This document shows, piece by piece, positions 1 through 9,380 of a stretch of DNA of 64,000 nt (position 1 is the first letter of the stretch; each line of letters opens with the position of its first letter). The notes below the pieces were generated by a model that was not told where the DNA came from, did not search any database, and saw nothing but the letters and a program-made list of their open reading frames with translations. The position numbers and the translations under genes were made by a program. The stretch comes from Alcaligenaceae bacterium (GTDB lineage: Bacteria > Pseudomonadota > Gammaproteobacteria > Burkholderiales > Burkholderiaceae_B): the NCBI GenBank assembly GCA_029265795.1, contig JAJUGV010000006.1, positions 1-64,000 on the forward strand, written 5' to 3'.

Positions 1-24
1 ACTCACACTCCAAGGAGCACTACC

Positions 25-636
25 ATGGCTAAAGCCAAAACGGCCGCCAAAGTAGCAAAAAAATCCAAGAGCACCAAATCAGCAGGCGCAGAGGATGCTG
101 TAGTGAAGAGTCCGGCGAGCGCCAAGAAAGCGCCTTCCAAGACCTCCGCCAAATCGGCAGCCCCAAAGAAAGCCGCGGCTAAGAAAGTAGCTGCCAAGAA
201 AACGGCTGCTAAAAAGGTTGCTGCTAAAAAGGTTGCTGCTAAGAAAGCCGTTGCGAAGAAAGTGGCTCCAAAAAAAGCAGCCAAGAAAGTGTCTTCCAAG
301 ACAAGTGTCAAGACAGCGGTAAAATCCACGGCCAAGAAGGCCGCGAGCAAAACTGCCGCAGCCAAGACAACATCCACTTCAGCCGTGAAGAAAGCCGCTG
401 CCAAGAAAGCCGCAAAGACCGCGGCCAAGGCCGGCAAGACCGCGACGAAGTCATCCAAGAAGGAAGCATCGATGACTGATACAGCAACCACCAGTAAGTC
501 AGCCAAGGCGAAAGAAACAAAAATCAGCAGTAAATCTGCCGCCAAGGCCGCGAAAAAATCAATGCCCGCTACTGCGGCCAAGAAAACTCGCAATCCTGCC
601 GCTTCCTGGCCGTTCCCGACGGGCAACCGCCCCTGA
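25..636 (+). CDS. Histone H1-like DNA-binding protein (lysine/alanine-rich)
   Basis: This 203-residue protein is almost entirely Lys, Ala, Thr, Ser and Val, with many tandem KKA/KKVAA-type pentads between about residues 45 and 130. That composition matches the H1-like nucleoid proteins of Bordetella and relatives (BpH1/HctB-like), which bind DNA through the basic repeats without a folded domain. The ATG at 25 follows a good AAGGAG ribosome site. The last ~20 residues (RNPAASWPFPTGNRP) leave the repeat pattern and contain the only aromatic residues, so this tail may have a separate role. Repeat number in such genes varies between strains. Role (nucleoid compaction or gene regulation) is inferred from the family. 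Confidence 0.85.
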   Translation: MAKAKTAAKVAKKSKSTKSAGAEDAVVKSPASAKKAPSKTSAKSAAPKKAAAKKVAAKKTAAKKVAAKKVAAKKAVAKKVAPKKAAKKVSSKTSVKTAVKSTAKKAASKTAAAKTTSTSAVKKAAAKKAAKTAAKAGKTATKSSKKEASMTDTATTSKSAKAKETKISSKSAAKAAKKSMPATAAKKTRNPAASWPFPTGNRP

Positions 637-660
637 ACTGCAGCAAGTCCGCAGCCGCCT

Positions 661-697
661 GGCGAGCCTGACCGGCCCCCCGCCGGTCAGGCTCGCC
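661..697 (+). terminator. Strong hairpin terminator after the histone gene
   Basis: A perfect 15-bp inverted repeat (661-675 with 683-697, loop 676-682) lies 25 bases after the histone stop. It has only a weak T-rich tail. A second small stem, GCGAC at 722-726 with GTCGC at 730-734, is followed by a T7 tract at 741-747. Confidence 0.7.
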
Positions 698-759
698 TGT
701 TTGGAAGGCCTACGGTCTCGTGCGACAATGTCGCGTCTAGTTTTTTTCAGTAGGCAACT

Positions 760-1323
760 ATGTTCAGCGATGTCTTGTATTTCGTGCTCAACATCCTGTT
801 TTCACTTTTTGGCATCGCACTGATAATTCGGGCGTGGGCATACGCTATCCGCCTGCATCCCTTCAACCCTTTTTCTCAAGCAGTGCTGCGTGCCACCAAC
901 TGGGCGGTCACCCCAATACGGGCTGTCATTAAACCGTCCAACCGCGTGGACTATCCCAGCCTGGTTGCTTGCTGGCTCACGGCACTGATCTATTTGTGGT
1001 TGACGTGGGTGCTGCTGACCGGCCAGATTCCCGCAAGCGAAAGTATTGTCAGGTCGCTGGTGGCCGCACTTATCACGATGGCCAAATGGGCCTTCAATGT
1101 TGTGCTATGGGTAACCCTGATTCAGGCGGTCCTGTCTTGGGTCAATCCTATGGCCCCAATAATGCCCTTGTTGCATACGCTGACCGCACCCCTACTGAAC
1201 CCCATTCGCCGCGTGCTGCCCGACCTCGGGGGGCTGGACCTATCGCCACTCGTGCTGCTCGTGCTGGCACAAGTGGCGATTATGGTACTGCAGCGTTTCG
1301 CTTTTTCGTTATTCGGGGTCTGA
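760..1323 (+). CDS. YggT family integral membrane protein
   Basis: A 187-residue, very hydrophobic protein with two similar halves, each with membrane segments and a loop containing an NPF/NPI-type motif (HPFNPFSQ near residue 33, LLNPIRRVLP near 145). This is the YggT (CcmB/Ycf19-like) pattern. Family members are poorly characterised; links to cell division, osmotic stress or protein insertion have been suggested elsewhere. The gene stands alone between the histone gene and a convergent lipoprotein gene, with only 18 bp between the two stop codons and no clear terminator. Confidence 0.85.
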   Translation: MFSDVLYFVLNILFSLFGIALIIRAWAYAIRLHPFNPFSQAVLRATNWAVTPIRAVIKPSNRVDYPSLVACWLTALIYLWLTWVLLTGQIPASESIVRSLVAALITMAKWAFNVVLWVTLIQAVLSWVNPMAPIMPLLHTLTAPLLNPIRRVLPDLGGLDLSPLVLLVLAQVAIMVLQRFAFSLFGV

Positions 1324-1341
1324 CCCCAGTTGTTACAATTT

Positions 1342-1845
1342 TTACATTGGGGTGACGCGGGTTGGGCCGCCGCCACTGATGACTCGGACTCGCTGGCCCA
1401 CGCTGATGGGTACGTCGGCTTCCTGGGCGATAACTCTTGTTTCGCCGTTATCTAGGCGAACGGTGATTTCCAGGCCGTCTTTGCGGCTCATGCGATGTTC
1501 GATGGAATCGCCGGCCATGGCACCCAATACGCCACCGCCGATGGCTGCCAGAACACGGCCGCTACCGCCGCCAATGGTGCTGCCGGCTACACCGCCCAGT
1601 GCGCCACCGGCCAGTGTGCCGGCACCCGTTGTGCGATCTTGCTGGATCACCACGTTGCGGACACCCTCGACGGTGCCCAGGCGCACGATCTGCTCGCGCT
1701 GCGCCTGACCATAGGTATAGACCGAGCTGGACGCGCTTTGATGCGCACACCCAGCAAGCACTGCCAGCGATCCTGCTACTGCCAGCACGGCCAACCAGCG
1801 CCGCGTATCGCCGTGCGCACCTTGCTGCATGTTGGACTTCTTCAT
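1342..1845 (-). CDS. SlyB-like glycine-zipper outer-membrane lipoprotein
   Basis: The protein has 167 residues. The N-terminus carries a basic stretch, a hydrophobic segment and the lipobox LAGC, so it should be lipidated after signal peptidase II cleavage. Residues ~75-115 form a glycine-zipper double hairpin (GAGTLAGGALGGVAG, then GGGVLGAMAGD) typical of the SlyB/Pcp family, followed by a small beta-rich C-terminus. Family members sit in the outer membrane and stabilise it under stress. A PfkB-family kinase gene is transcribed towards it from 30 bp upstream. The start at 1845 puts MKKS at the N-terminus; a basic stretch of ~15 residues precedes the signal core, so a later start is conceivable. 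Confidence 0.82.
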   Translation of the reverse strand: MKKSNMQQGAHGDTRRWLAVLAVAGSLAVLAGCAHQSASSSVYTYGQAQREQIVRLGTVEGVRNVVIQQDRTTGAGTLAGGALGGVAGSTIGGGSGRVLAAIGGGVLGAMAGDSIEHRMSRKDGLEITVRLDNGETRVIAQEADVPISVGQRVRVISGGGPTRVTPM

Positions 1846-1875
1846 TTATCGCTCCTGAACATTCACTGCTCGCGC

Positions 1876-2823
1876 CTACAGGCTCAACCCATAGCGGTGC
1901 TGCAGTATCGCTTCGATATCCTGACGCGTGGGCCGGTGATTCTGCGGCCCACGGGATGCCACTTTGAGGCTTCCCATGACATTCCCGAGTTTACATGCGT
2001 CGCGCAAGTTCCAACCACGCGTCAGACCATACAACAGACCAGCTCGATGCGCATCGCCGCACCCTGTGGGGTCCACCACTTGCTCTGCGGGCAAAGCAGG
2101 CACACGTGTGCTCTGGCCACCTTCGTAAACCACGGCGTCTTCCCCGCCGTGCGTCACAATGACCCCCTGCAACGTGGCGGCAATTGCACCCATGTCCATC
2201 CCGGTTCGCTGAGTCACGACACTGGCCTCGTATTCGTTGACGCACAGAATGGAAGCCATTTCCAGCATACGAAGGATATCGTCGCCATCGAACAAGGGCA
2301 TTGCCTGCCCCAGATCGAACACAAACGGAATGCCTGCTGCATGCATGCGACCGGCATGTGCAAACATGCCCTCTTTCGCGTCCGGCGCGACGATGCCCCA
2401 TGCAGCATCAAAGCCGCTGATGTCATTGTCAGCCGACTTTTCCATGGCGCCGGGGTGGAAGGATGCAATCTGATTGTTGTCGAGATCGGTGGTGATGAAG
2501 CATTGCGGCGTGTACATATCGGGCAGCACGCGCACGAGGCTGGTGTCAATACCCAACTGCTGCATATAGACAAGATAATCGGCTGCGTCGCCGCCAACCG
2601 TGCCCACGGGCACCGGTTTGCCACCCAATAGACTCAAGTTATAAGCAATGTTGCCGGCACAGCCACCGTATTCCTTCCGAAGGCTGGGCACAAAGAACGA
2701 TACGCTTAATGATTGGATACTGTCGGCCAAAATGTGATCCTTGAAATGGCCCTCAAACACCGCAATGGTGTCAAAGGCGATAGAACCACAAATCAACACT
2801 TTCTCAGACATAGCCGCACTCAT
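1876..2823 (-). CDS. PfkB-family carbohydrate/nucleoside kinase
   Basis: The ribokinase/PfkB fold is recognisable from the N-terminal ICGSIAFDT strand, the GGCAGNIAYNLSLLGG substrate motif (residues ~53-68) and the anion-hole/catalytic motif DPTGCGDA (251-258; Asp257 as catalytic base). The second motif has Cys where most members have Ala (GAGD). The set resembles proteins often named adenosine kinase in Bordetella-like genomes, but the substrate cannot be decided from sequence. Start is ATG 2823, three bases after the stop of the zinc-ribbon gene, so the two are co-transcribed; an internal ATG at 2811 (MSEKVL) fits the family start equally well. Confidence 0.8.
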   Translation of the reverse strand: MSAAMSEKVLICGSIAFDTIAVFEGHFKDHILADSIQSLSVSFFVPSLRKEYGGCAGNIAYNLSLLGGKPVPVGTVGGDAADYLVYMQQLGIDTSLVRVLPDMYTPQCFITTDLDNNQIASFHPGAMEKSADNDISGFDAAWGIVAPDAKEGMFAHAGRMHAAGIPFVFDLGQAMPLFDGDDILRMLEMASILCVNEYEASVVTQRTGMDMGAIAATLQGVIVTHGGEDAVVYEGGQSTRVPALPAEQVVDPTGCGDAHRAGLLYGLTRGWNLRDACKLGNVMGSLKVASRGPQNHRPTRQDIEAILQHRYGLSL

Positions 2824-2826
2824 AAT

Positions 2827-3951
2827 TCAGGGGAAGAATTTGTCGAGCTGGTAGCCGTTTGCTCGTACGCCACGAACCGCCACCGGGAGTTCAATTCGCA
2901 TTTCTGCACCCGCGGCGAACGGCCCTTGCCGCATTGCAGCCGGCACCCAGACGTCCGGTGTGAGATTACGACGCACCACCACCACCCCGGCCGCATCCTT
3001 GAGATCCAATACTAGAGTGGGCCACTCCTGCGGGCGGTCATGTACGTTTCTCAGGGTCACTTCGAGTGTGAGGTTGGAAACTTCATCCTCCGGCGGCCCG
3101 CCGGCACGCAGCGCAGAGGCGGCTATGAGTATTGAGTCAATACGCCGTTCATATGGCACTGTACAGCCTAGACGATCACATGCTGCTTCGAGAGCCGGTC
3201 GCAGCGCAGGCATATTGTTGGCAAGTTGCGCACGAAAGACGTATACACCTTGGATAGCCAACAACACCAACCCACACAATATCAAGATTGCCCATAACGG
3301 CGTCACCCAGGCGCGCGGGCGGTGGGTGTCCGCCAAGAACTCAGGTTGGTAGCGGTCGGAGCGCCGCTCTACACGTGGCTCGACGAAAAGGAAGTCGTCA
3401 GTGGGCGTATCTTCGGCTGCCACCCGAGTGTCCGGTTCTGCAATGGAGAACGACACCGCTGCGCGAGAAGATCGCCCCTGCATGTCTGCACGCTGCCTTA
3501 CGACAGAAGGCAGACGCGGCTCATTATCCTCAGGCTCAGGCGCCATGGGCGGCGTCGCGGGAATGGAATGTTCACCGATAGCCTGAGCCTGAGAGGCTTC
3601 CGCGTGACGTGTTGGCCTGCTGTCAACTCCGATGGTGAACGGACGCGCCGGCTGGGGGCCCACGTCATGGGAGGGATCGACGGGAGGAATGTAGAACCCC
3701 TGGTGAGCCGGACGATCGTCATCATTCGGCGCAGCACTGGACTCAAACCGTTGTGCCGACAGCGTTGGCTCGGCCCCGCTTTGAGGCTGCGTCGCGGAGC
3801 CGCGCGCAGTCTCGGCCGGCACCACGGCCTCGAAACCATCGAAAATATGAGCACATTGAATACAGCGGATATACCCCTTACGAAGCTGCAGCTGCTCCAG
3901 GGAAACCGGGAAGATGGTTCCGCAATCTGGACAACGTGTAGTCAGCTCCAT
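2827..3951 (-). CDS. Zinc-ribbon (MJ0042-type) and DUF3426 membrane protein
   Basis: The 374-residue protein starts with a four-cysteine zinc ribbon (Cys7, Cys10, Cys30, Cys33; CPDCGTIFPV then CIQC). A long Pro/Ala/Glu-rich, probably disordered linker follows (about 45-210), then one membrane segment (about 216-238) and a C-terminal beta-rich DUF3426 domain that should face the periplasm. This architecture is common in Betaproteobacteria directly downstream of prmA, as here (18 bp from the prmA stop). Function is unknown; the cytosolic zinc ribbon joined to a periplasmic domain suggests a signalling or scaffold role (inference). Confidence 0.85.
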   Translation of the reverse strand: MELTTRCPDCGTIFPVSLEQLQLRKGYIRCIQCAHIFDGFEAVVPAETARGSATQPQSGAEPTLSAQRFESSAAPNDDDRPAHQGFYIPPVDPSHDVGPQPARPFTIGVDSRPTRHAEASQAQAIGEHSIPATPPMAPEPEDNEPRLPSVVRQRADMQGRSSRAAVSFSIAEPDTRVAAEDTPTDDFLFVEPRVERRSDRYQPEFLADTHRPRAWVTPLWAILILCGLVLLAIQGVYVFRAQLANNMPALRPALEAACDRLGCTVPYERRIDSILIAASALRAGGPPEDEVSNLTLEVTLRNVHDRPQEWPTLVLDLKDAAGVVVVRRNLTPDVWVPAAMRQGPFAAGAEMRIELPVAVRGVRANGYQLDKFFP

Positions 3952-3969
3952 ATTCGTCTCACCCGCACA

Positions 3970-4893
3970 TTACACGGCGTCTCGTTGGCCATGCAGACAG
4001 ACCCAACCGTCGCGTGCCTGCCATACCTGCATTTTTAGCCAGGGTGCATAGGCCTGCGCCACTTCGTCCGCCTGTCGCTCCAATATGCCGGAGAGCACCA
4101 GGCTGCCGCCGGGCGCCACACGGTTGGACAGCATGGGGGCAAGCACCATTAGGGGATTGGAAAGAATATTGGCGACCACCACATCGAACTGCCCCGGCCC
4201 GAAGTCATCCGGCAGACACGCATGAACGCGCACCTGATTTTTCTGCGCATTGTGCTGGGTGGATAATACCGCCTGCTCGTCGATATCGACGGCATCAACC
4301 CGAGCCGCACCCAGCATCGCAGCGGCGATAGCCAAAATTCCGGAGCCACACCCATAGTCAAGCACGGTGGCATCAGCCGGCAAGCTCTGCGCAAGCCATT
4401 CCAGGCAAAGATGGGTGGTGGGGTGGCTACCCGTGCCAAAAGCGAGGCCCGGATCGAGCTCAATTCGGATAATGCTCCCGTCTGCAGTATCGGCGGCGGG
4501 AAGAGAAGGGTCGGCGGCATGCCAGCTGGGAACGATCCAGATTCGTTCCCCGACTCGTATGGGGCCGAATTGCGACTGTGTCAGGCGTACCCAGTCCTCG
4601 TCGGGCACGTCGCGCACATGCCATTCACCCTCGCCGATCAATCCACCCTCATGTGCTGATACCTGTTCCAGCACTTGCGCGGGATCCAGCCCGTCAGGCA
4701 GCAAGGCCACGACGCGATTATTGCGCCAGGCCTGTACGGCAGGCTCCAGCCCCGGCTCACCGTACAGCGGAGACTCGCTCTGCGTCTCGCTATCGGCATC
4801 TTCAACGGAGACGGCTAGGACGCCGGCCTCCAAAAGCAGATCCGACAAGGTTTCTGCTTGCGCTTCGGAACAGTTCAGGACCAGTTCACGCAT
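3970..4893 (-). CDS. prmA: Ribosomal protein L11 methyltransferase
   Basis: The protein has 307 residues. The N-terminal substrate-recognition domain (MRELVLNCSEAQAETLSDLLLEAG) is followed by a linker and the SAM-dependent methyltransferase domain with motif I DYGCGSGILAIAA (about residues 179-191) and the NPPF-like post-motif replaced by VVANILSNPL, as is usual in PrmA. PrmA trimethylates lysines and the N-terminus of ribosomal protein L11. It lies downstream of accBC, separated by a 61-bp gap with a terminator-like hairpin, and upstream of the DUF3426 gene. Confidence 0.95.
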   Translation of the reverse strand: MRELVLNCSEAQAETLSDLLLEAGVLAVSVEDADSETQSESPLYGEPGLEPAVQAWRNNRVVALLPDGLDPAQVLEQVSAHEGGLIGEGEWHVRDVPDEDWVRLTQSQFGPIRVGERIWIVPSWHAADPSLPAADTADGSIIRIELDPGLAFGTGSHPTTHLCLEWLAQSLPADATVLDYGCGSGILAIAAAMLGAARVDAVDIDEQAVLSTQHNAQKNQVRVHACLPDDFGPGQFDVVVANILSNPLMVLAPMLSNRVAPGGSLVLSGILERQADEVAQAYAPWLKMQVWQARDGWVCLHGQRDAV

Positions 4894-4908
4894 GTTCTCT
4901 TCCGTGAC

Positions 4909-4933
4909 AAAGCCCGGGTGTTGCCCGGGCTTT
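4909..4933 (-). terminator. Hairpin between accC and prmA
   Basis: A 10-bp perfect GC-rich stem, AAAGCCCGGG at 4909-4918 pairing with CCCGGGCTTT at 4924-4933 with a 5-base loop, ends in a short T stretch on both strands. It likely ends or attenuates the accBC transcript before prmA. Confidence 0.65.
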
Positions 4934-4954
4934 CGCTATCCGGCCAGTCGTGCT

Positions 4955-6301
4955 TCAGGGCCGCTGGGCCAGTTTCTGCTCAAGGTAATGGATGGAAGTG
5001 CCGCCCTCGACGAAACGAGCGTCTGCCATCAGTTCCCTGTGCAGGTCAATATTGGTCTTCACCCCTTCGACCACCATTTCAGACAAGGCAATGCGCATAC
5101 GTGCAATAGCCTGTTCGCGCGTGTCACCGTAGGTGATGAGCTTACCAATCATCGAGTCGTAATTGGGAGGCACTGTATACCCTGCAAATACGTGGGAATC
5201 CATGCGCACACCAGGGCCGCCCGGCACATGCCAGTTCGTAATTTTGCCTGGGCTGGGCATGAACTTGAATGGGTCCTCTGCATTAATACGGCATTCGATG
5301 GCATGGCCCCGAAACTCGACGTCACGCTGGCGTAGGGTGAATTTCTCGCCCGAAGCGATGCGTATCTGTTCTTGCACCAAGTCGATGCCGGTGATCATCT
5401 CAGTGACCGTGTGCTCGACCTGGATGCGGGTGTTCATTTCAATGAAATAGAACTCACCGTTTTCGTACAGAAATTCGAACGTGCCGGCCCCACGGTATTT
5501 CATTCCACGGCACGCATCGGCACAGCGCTCGCCTATACGCTCGATAAGCCGACGTGGAATGCCGGGCGCGGGCGCCTCTTCAATGACCTTCTGGTGGCGC
5601 CGCTGCATGGAACAATCGCGCTCACCCAGCCACAACGCGTTGCGGCCGCCATCGGCTAGCACCTGCACTTCGATATGGCGCGGGTTCTCGAGAAATTTCT
5701 CCATGTAGACTTCGGCATTATCGAAGGCTGCCTCAGCCTCGGTACGGGTCATCGCTACTGCATTGAGCAGCGCCGCCTCGGTGTAGACCACCCGCATGCC
5801 ACGCCCGCCGCCACCGCCGGCCGCTTTGATGATGACCGGGTAGCCGATCTCACGGGCGATACGCTGGATTTCAGCCGGGTCGTCAGGCAAGCCACCTTCT
5901 GAGCCGGGCACCACGGGTACCCCAGCCTCGATCATGGCTTGCTTGGCCTTAACTTTGTCGCCCATGACCCGGATGGTTTCAGGGCGAGGGCCGATAAACA
6001 CAAAGCCGCTTTTCTCGACGCGCTCAGCAAAGTCTGGATTTTCAGCCAAAAATCCGTAGCCGGGATGGATCGCCTCGGCATCAGTCACCTCTGCCGCCGC
6101 AATAATGGCAGGCATATTGAGGTAACTTTCGCGTGGCGATGCCGGACCGATACAGACGGATTCGTCAGCTAAGCGTACGTACTTAGCATCGCGATCGGCT
6201 TCAGAATGCACGACGACCGTCTTGATGCCGAGTTCGCGGCACGCCCGCTGAATACGCAATGCAATCTCGCCGCGATTGGCAATGAGAATTTTCTCGAACA
6301 T
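4955..6301 (-). CDS. accC: Acetyl-CoA carboxylase, biotin carboxylase subunit
   Basis: At 448 residues it matches the usual size. It shows the N-terminal [17 protein letters not shown] signature, the ATP-grasp glycine-rich loop [12 protein letters not shown] (about 159-170), the [13 protein letters not shown] motif and the [14 protein letters not shown] catalytic motif. It carboxylates biotin on AccB in the first step of fatty acid synthesis. It starts three bases after the accB stop, so the two are translationally linked. Confidence 0.98.
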   Translation of the reverse strand: MFEKILIANRGEIALRIQRACRELGIKTVVVHSEADRDAKYVRLADESVCIGPASPRESYLNMPAIIAAAEVTDAEAIHPGYGFLAENPDFAERVEKSGFVFIGPRPETIRVMGDKVKAKQAMIEAGVPVVPGSEGGLPDDPAEIQRIAREIGYPVIIKAAGGGGGRGMRVVYTEAALLNAVAMTRTEAEAAFDNAEVYMEKFLENPRHIEVQVLADGGRNALWLGERDCSMQRRHQKVIEEAPAPGIPRRLIERIGERCADACRGMKYRGAGTFEFLYENGEFYFIEMNTRIQVEHTVTEMITGIDLVQEQIRIASGEKFTLRQRDVEFRGHAIECRINAEDPFKFMPSPGKITNWHVPGGPGVRMDSHVFAGYTVPPNYDSMIGKLITYGDTREQAIARMRIALSEMVVEGVKTNIDLHRELMADARFVEGGTSIHYLEQKLAQRP

Positions 6302-6304
6302 GGG

Positions 6305-6778
6305 TCAGCCGATAACGAACAGGGGTTGACCGTACTCAACCGGCTCGCCGTTCTCGACGAGGATTTCTTTGATCACCCCGGCCTTGTCGGCTTCGATCTC
6401 GTTGAGCAATTTCATGGCTTCGATGATGCACAGCGCATCACCTTCCTTAACACTCTGACCCACCTCCACGAACGGAGCCGCACCCGGATTGGGGGCACGG
6501 TAGAAGGTGCCGACCATGGGGGCTTTCACTACGTGACCGGCAGGTTCCGCCGGAGCTGCGGGAGCAGCAGGTGCCGCCGCGGGAGCCGCCGCAGCCGCAA
6601 CCGGGACCACCTGTTCCTGCATAGCCACCTGAGCAACAGGCTGGGTGCGTTCAGAGAACTTGACGATCCTGACCTTGCCATCTCCCTCGGTAATTTCGAG
6701 CTCCGCAATGCCGGAGTCGGCAACCAGGTCAATGAGGGTCTTGAGTTTTCTTAGGTCCATACGAACTTTCCGTGACAT
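6305..6778 (-). CDS. accB: Acetyl-CoA carboxylase biotin carboxyl carrier protein
   Basis: This 157-residue carrier has an N-terminal helix, an Ala/Pro-rich flexible linker (about residues 60-85) and a biotinyl domain with the attachment motif EAMKLLNE, whose Lys123 is biotinylated. It forms an operon with accC. The 62-bp gap to aroQ upstream contains a seven-T run on the coding strand without a convincing hairpin, so read-through from aroQ is possible. Confidence 0.97.
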   Translation of the reverse strand: MSRKVRMDLRKLKTLIDLVADSGIAELEITEGDGKVRIVKFSERTQPVAQVAMQEQVVPVAAAAAPAAAPAAPAAPAEPAGHVVKAPMVGTFYRAPNPGAAPFVEVGQSVKEGDALCIIEAMKLLNEIEADKAGVIKEILVENGEPVEYGQPLFVIG

Positions 6779-6840
6779 GGCCCCGACTATGCTTCTACAG
6801 AGCCCATGCGTAATGTTTTAAAAAAAGGAGACGCCTGCGC

Positions 6841-7275
6841 CTATGCGGCCAGGGCGTACTGCAAAGCCGCTTCGTAACCGAATGCTCCCAGCCCCGCGAT
6901 GACTCCCTGTGCCGTATCCGACAGGTATGAGTAATGACGGAACTCCTCTCGCTTGTACACATTGGATAAATGTACTTCGACGAAGGGAATGGCAACCGCT
7001 GCCAGAGCATCCCGGATTGCAACGCTGGTATGCGTATAAGCAGCAGCGTTGATGATGATGTATTCGGTACCGTCGCGCCCCGCCTCCTGGATACGATCCA
7101 CCAGAGCCCCTTCGTGGTTACTCTGGAAGACAGCCAGTACAGCCCCTTGTTCGGCCGCCAGGCTTTCGAGACGTTGATTGATATCGGCCAGGGCAAGCCT
7201 GCCATAGACCTCGGGCTCGCGCGTACCGAGCAGGTTTAGATTAGGGCCGTGCAGAACCAGAATGCGCTGCGCCAT
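6841..7275 (-). CDS. aroQ: 3-dehydroquinate dehydratase, type II
   Basis: A 144-residue protein with the type II dehydroquinase signature at the N-terminus ([19 protein letters not shown], Tyr24 catalytic), [17 protein letters not shown] in the middle and the HLSN motif. It catalyses the third step of the shikimate pathway; the fourth, aroE, is at 12.8 kb. The aroQ-accB-accC order is common in Betaproteobacteria. Confidence 0.96.
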   Translation of the reverse strand: MAQRILVLHGPNLNLLGTREPEVYGRLALADINQRLESLAAEQGAVLAVFQSNHEGALVDRIQEAGRDGTEYIIINAAAYTHTSVAIRDALAAVAIPFVEVHLSNVYKREEFRHYSYLSDTAQGVIAGLGAFGYEAALQYALAA

Positions 7276-7391
7276 TATGAAAATCTTGTGAAGACAGACC
7301 GCCTTTTTACGCCAAAAAGCCCTGTTTGTCCATTAAGTTCGCCGTAAGAGGCCTCTGTGACGCAAGCATTTCGGCCCTTGTATGACGGGTC

Positions 7392-7901
7392 TTAGGCCGC
7401 CTGCAAACGTGCCAGATAAGCATCCAAGTCGGCTGGGTCAACCTGCCCCAGAATATCGCGGGCCACTTTGGACTGGCCATCGAAAATGACGGTGTAAGGC
7501 AGCCCACCCTTGCGATTGCCCAACGCTTTCATAGTTTCGATACCCCCATGCCCCGCGACCAGTAGCGGATACGACACCTGCACCTTCTTCAGGAAGCGTT
7601 CGACGTTTGCCTGCGTGTCGATCGCGATTCCGACAAAGTGCATATCGGGATATTTCCGAGACAGTTCGTCCAGGTCGGGCATCTCTTTTACGCATGGCGC
7701 ACACCAGGTAGCCCAGAAGTTGACGATTAATGGACGACCGGCATAACTGGACAGGGGCACAGATGCCCCTTCTAAGTCGGGAAATGATTTTGCAAGAAAC
7801 GCGCTTGCCGCGTCGTTCTGCGAGGCAGCCAGCAGCGGCACCGGCGACAAGGCAGCTGCAGACGCCACCAGCCCTTGGCGCAGAAAGTCTCGCCGATTCA
7901 T
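7392..7901 (-). CDS. TlpA/ResA-like periplasmic thiol-disulfide oxidoreductase
   Basis: Using the ATG at 7901, the protein is 169 residues and begins with a twin-arginine-like signal (MNRRDFLRQGLVASAAALS, cleavage near LLAAS). The mature part is a thioredoxin fold with the active site WCAPC (Cys67/Cys70) and a cis-proline segment GGLPYTV. Family members reduce disulfides in the periplasm, for example during cytochrome c maturation. A longer reading from 7943 adds 14 residues but would bury the signal peptide. The signal is RR-D-F-L, so Tat export is plausible. It lies 116 bp upstream of aroQ. Confidence 0.85.
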   Translation of the reverse strand: MNRRDFLRQGLVASAAALSPVPLLAASQNDAASAFLAKSFPDLEGASVPLSSYAGRPLIVNFWATWCAPCVKEMPDLDELSRKYPDMHFVGIAIDTQANVERFLKKVQVSYPLLVAGHGGIETMKALGNRKGGLPYTVIFDGQSKVARDILGQVDPADLDAYLARLQAA

Positions 7902-8000
7902 GATGCAATGCCTTCTTAAATTAAGAGGATCAGAACCGATCATAGCATCCGCCCCCTACGGCGAAGGCCCACCCACTACAATAGGCGCCGGAGGAAAATC

Positions 8001-9380
8001 ATGCACTTGCACATCATCGGTATCTGCGGCACTTTCATGGGAGGCCTGGCCCTCATTGCACGGGCCGCAGGGCACACCGTCACAGGATGCGACGCGGGCG
8101 TCTACCCCCCCATGAGCACGCAGCTCGCTCAACATGGAATTGATCTCATCGAGGGTTTCGATGCCGATCAGCTGTCTTTGCGGCCCGATCTGTTCGTCGT
8201 CGGTAATGTGGTGACTCGCGGCAATCCTTTGATGGAAGCCATACTCAATGCCGGCCTGCCGTATGTATCCGGCCCTCAGTGGCTGGGCGAGGAAATCCTG
8301 CGCGGCCAACACGTATTAGCAGTGGCAGGCACTCACGGTAAGACCACGACCTCTGCGATGCTCGCTCATGTGCTGGATCGCTGTGGCCTAAAGCCTAACT
8401 TCCTGATTGGTGGTGTCGCCCAGGATTTCGGCATTTCCGCCCGTTATGACCCCCGGCACACGCACTTTGTCATTGAGGCTGACGAATATGACACGGCGTT
8501 TTTCGATAAACGGTCGAAATTCCTCCATTACCGTCCGCGCACGGCCATATTGAATAATTTGGAATTCGACCACGCGGATATTTTCCCCGACCTGGGCGCA
8601 ATCGAAACCCAGTTTCACCACCTAGTGCGCACCATCCCCTCCGAAGGTCGCCTTATTTTTCCCGCCGACGATGAAGCTTTGAAGCGGGTCATCACGCGTG
8701 GCTGCTGGACGCCTGTCGAAACCTTGGGGGACGGTGGGCAATGGCAGGCTCGCGGCGAACCGGCATCAGGGTGCTTTGACGTCCTGTTGCATGGCGAGGC
8801 GGTGGGAACGGTCGACTGGCAGCATGCCGGAGGCCACAACCAGCGCAACGCCTTGGCGGCCATTGCCGCAGCCGGCCATATCGGCATAGAGCCGGTCCAA
8901 GCCATCACGGCGTTGAACAGCTTTCAGGGCGTGAAGCGACGGATGGAAGTGCGTGGCACGGTCAATGGCATTACTGTCTACGATGATTTCGCGCACCACC
9001 CCACGGCAATCGCCACAACACTGGCCGGCTTGCGGCACCAGCAGCCGGAAGGCCGCATTCTCGCGGTCATCGAACCTCGCTCAAACACGATGAAGTTGGG
9101 CGCAATGGCTGCGCGATTGCCGGGCGCATTGGAACAAGCCGATCTCGTTTTCTGCTATGGGGAACAGCAGGGCAAACATGCGCTTGGCTGGGACCCGGCC
9201 GCCGTGCTGGCCCCTCTGGGGTCACGAGCCTCCACTTGGCACAACATCGATAAAATGGTGGCTGCAATTCACGAGGCCGCTGGGCCGGGCGACCATGTAT
9301 TGGTCATGAGTAACGGAGGATTTGCCGGCATACACGAGCGTCTGCTCAAGCGCCTGGCTGAGGCAAGGAGTCAAACATGA
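8001..9380 (+). CDS. mpl: UDP-MurNAc:L-Ala-gamma-D-Glu-mDAP ligase
   Basis: The 459-residue protein starts with the Mur-ligase Rossmann segment MHLHIIGICGTFMGGLA, which distinguishes Mpl from MurC, and carries the P-loop GTHGKTTT (110-117) and the central ADEYDTAFFDKRSK motif. Mpl re-attaches recovered murein tripeptide to UDP-MurNAc, feeding peptidoglycan recycling; an AmpG-like importer at 55-56 kb would supply the fragments. A strong GGAGG at 7990-7994 sets the start. Its stop overlaps the next start by 4 bp (ATGA). Confidence 0.95.
   Translation: MHLHIIGICGTFMGGLALIARAAGHTVTGCDAGVYPPMSTQLAQHGIDLIEGFDADQLSLRPDLFVVGNVVTRGNPLMEAILNAGLPYVSGPQWLGEEILRGQHVLAVAGTHGKTTTSAMLAHVLDRCGLKPNFLIGGVAQDFGISARYDPRHTHFVIEADEYDTAFFDKRSKFLHYRPRTAILNNLEFDHADIFPDLGAIETQFHHLVRTIPSEGRLIFPADDEALKRVITRGCWTPVETLGDGGQWQARGEPASGCFDVLLHGEAVGTVDWQHAGGHNQRNALAAIAAAGHIGIEPVQAITALNSFQGVKRRMEVRGTVNGITVYDDFAHHPTAIATTLAGLRHQQPEGRILAVIEPRSNTMKLGAMAARLPGALEQADLVFCYGEQQGKHALGWDPAAVLAPLGSRASTWHNIDKMVAAIHEAAGPGDHVLVMSNGGFAGIHERLLKRLAEARSQT

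Noticed and set aside
6801-6840. T run on the coding strand between aroQ and accB as a terminator.
   Set aside because: No convincing hairpin precedes the run of seven T, so it was not listed as a feature.
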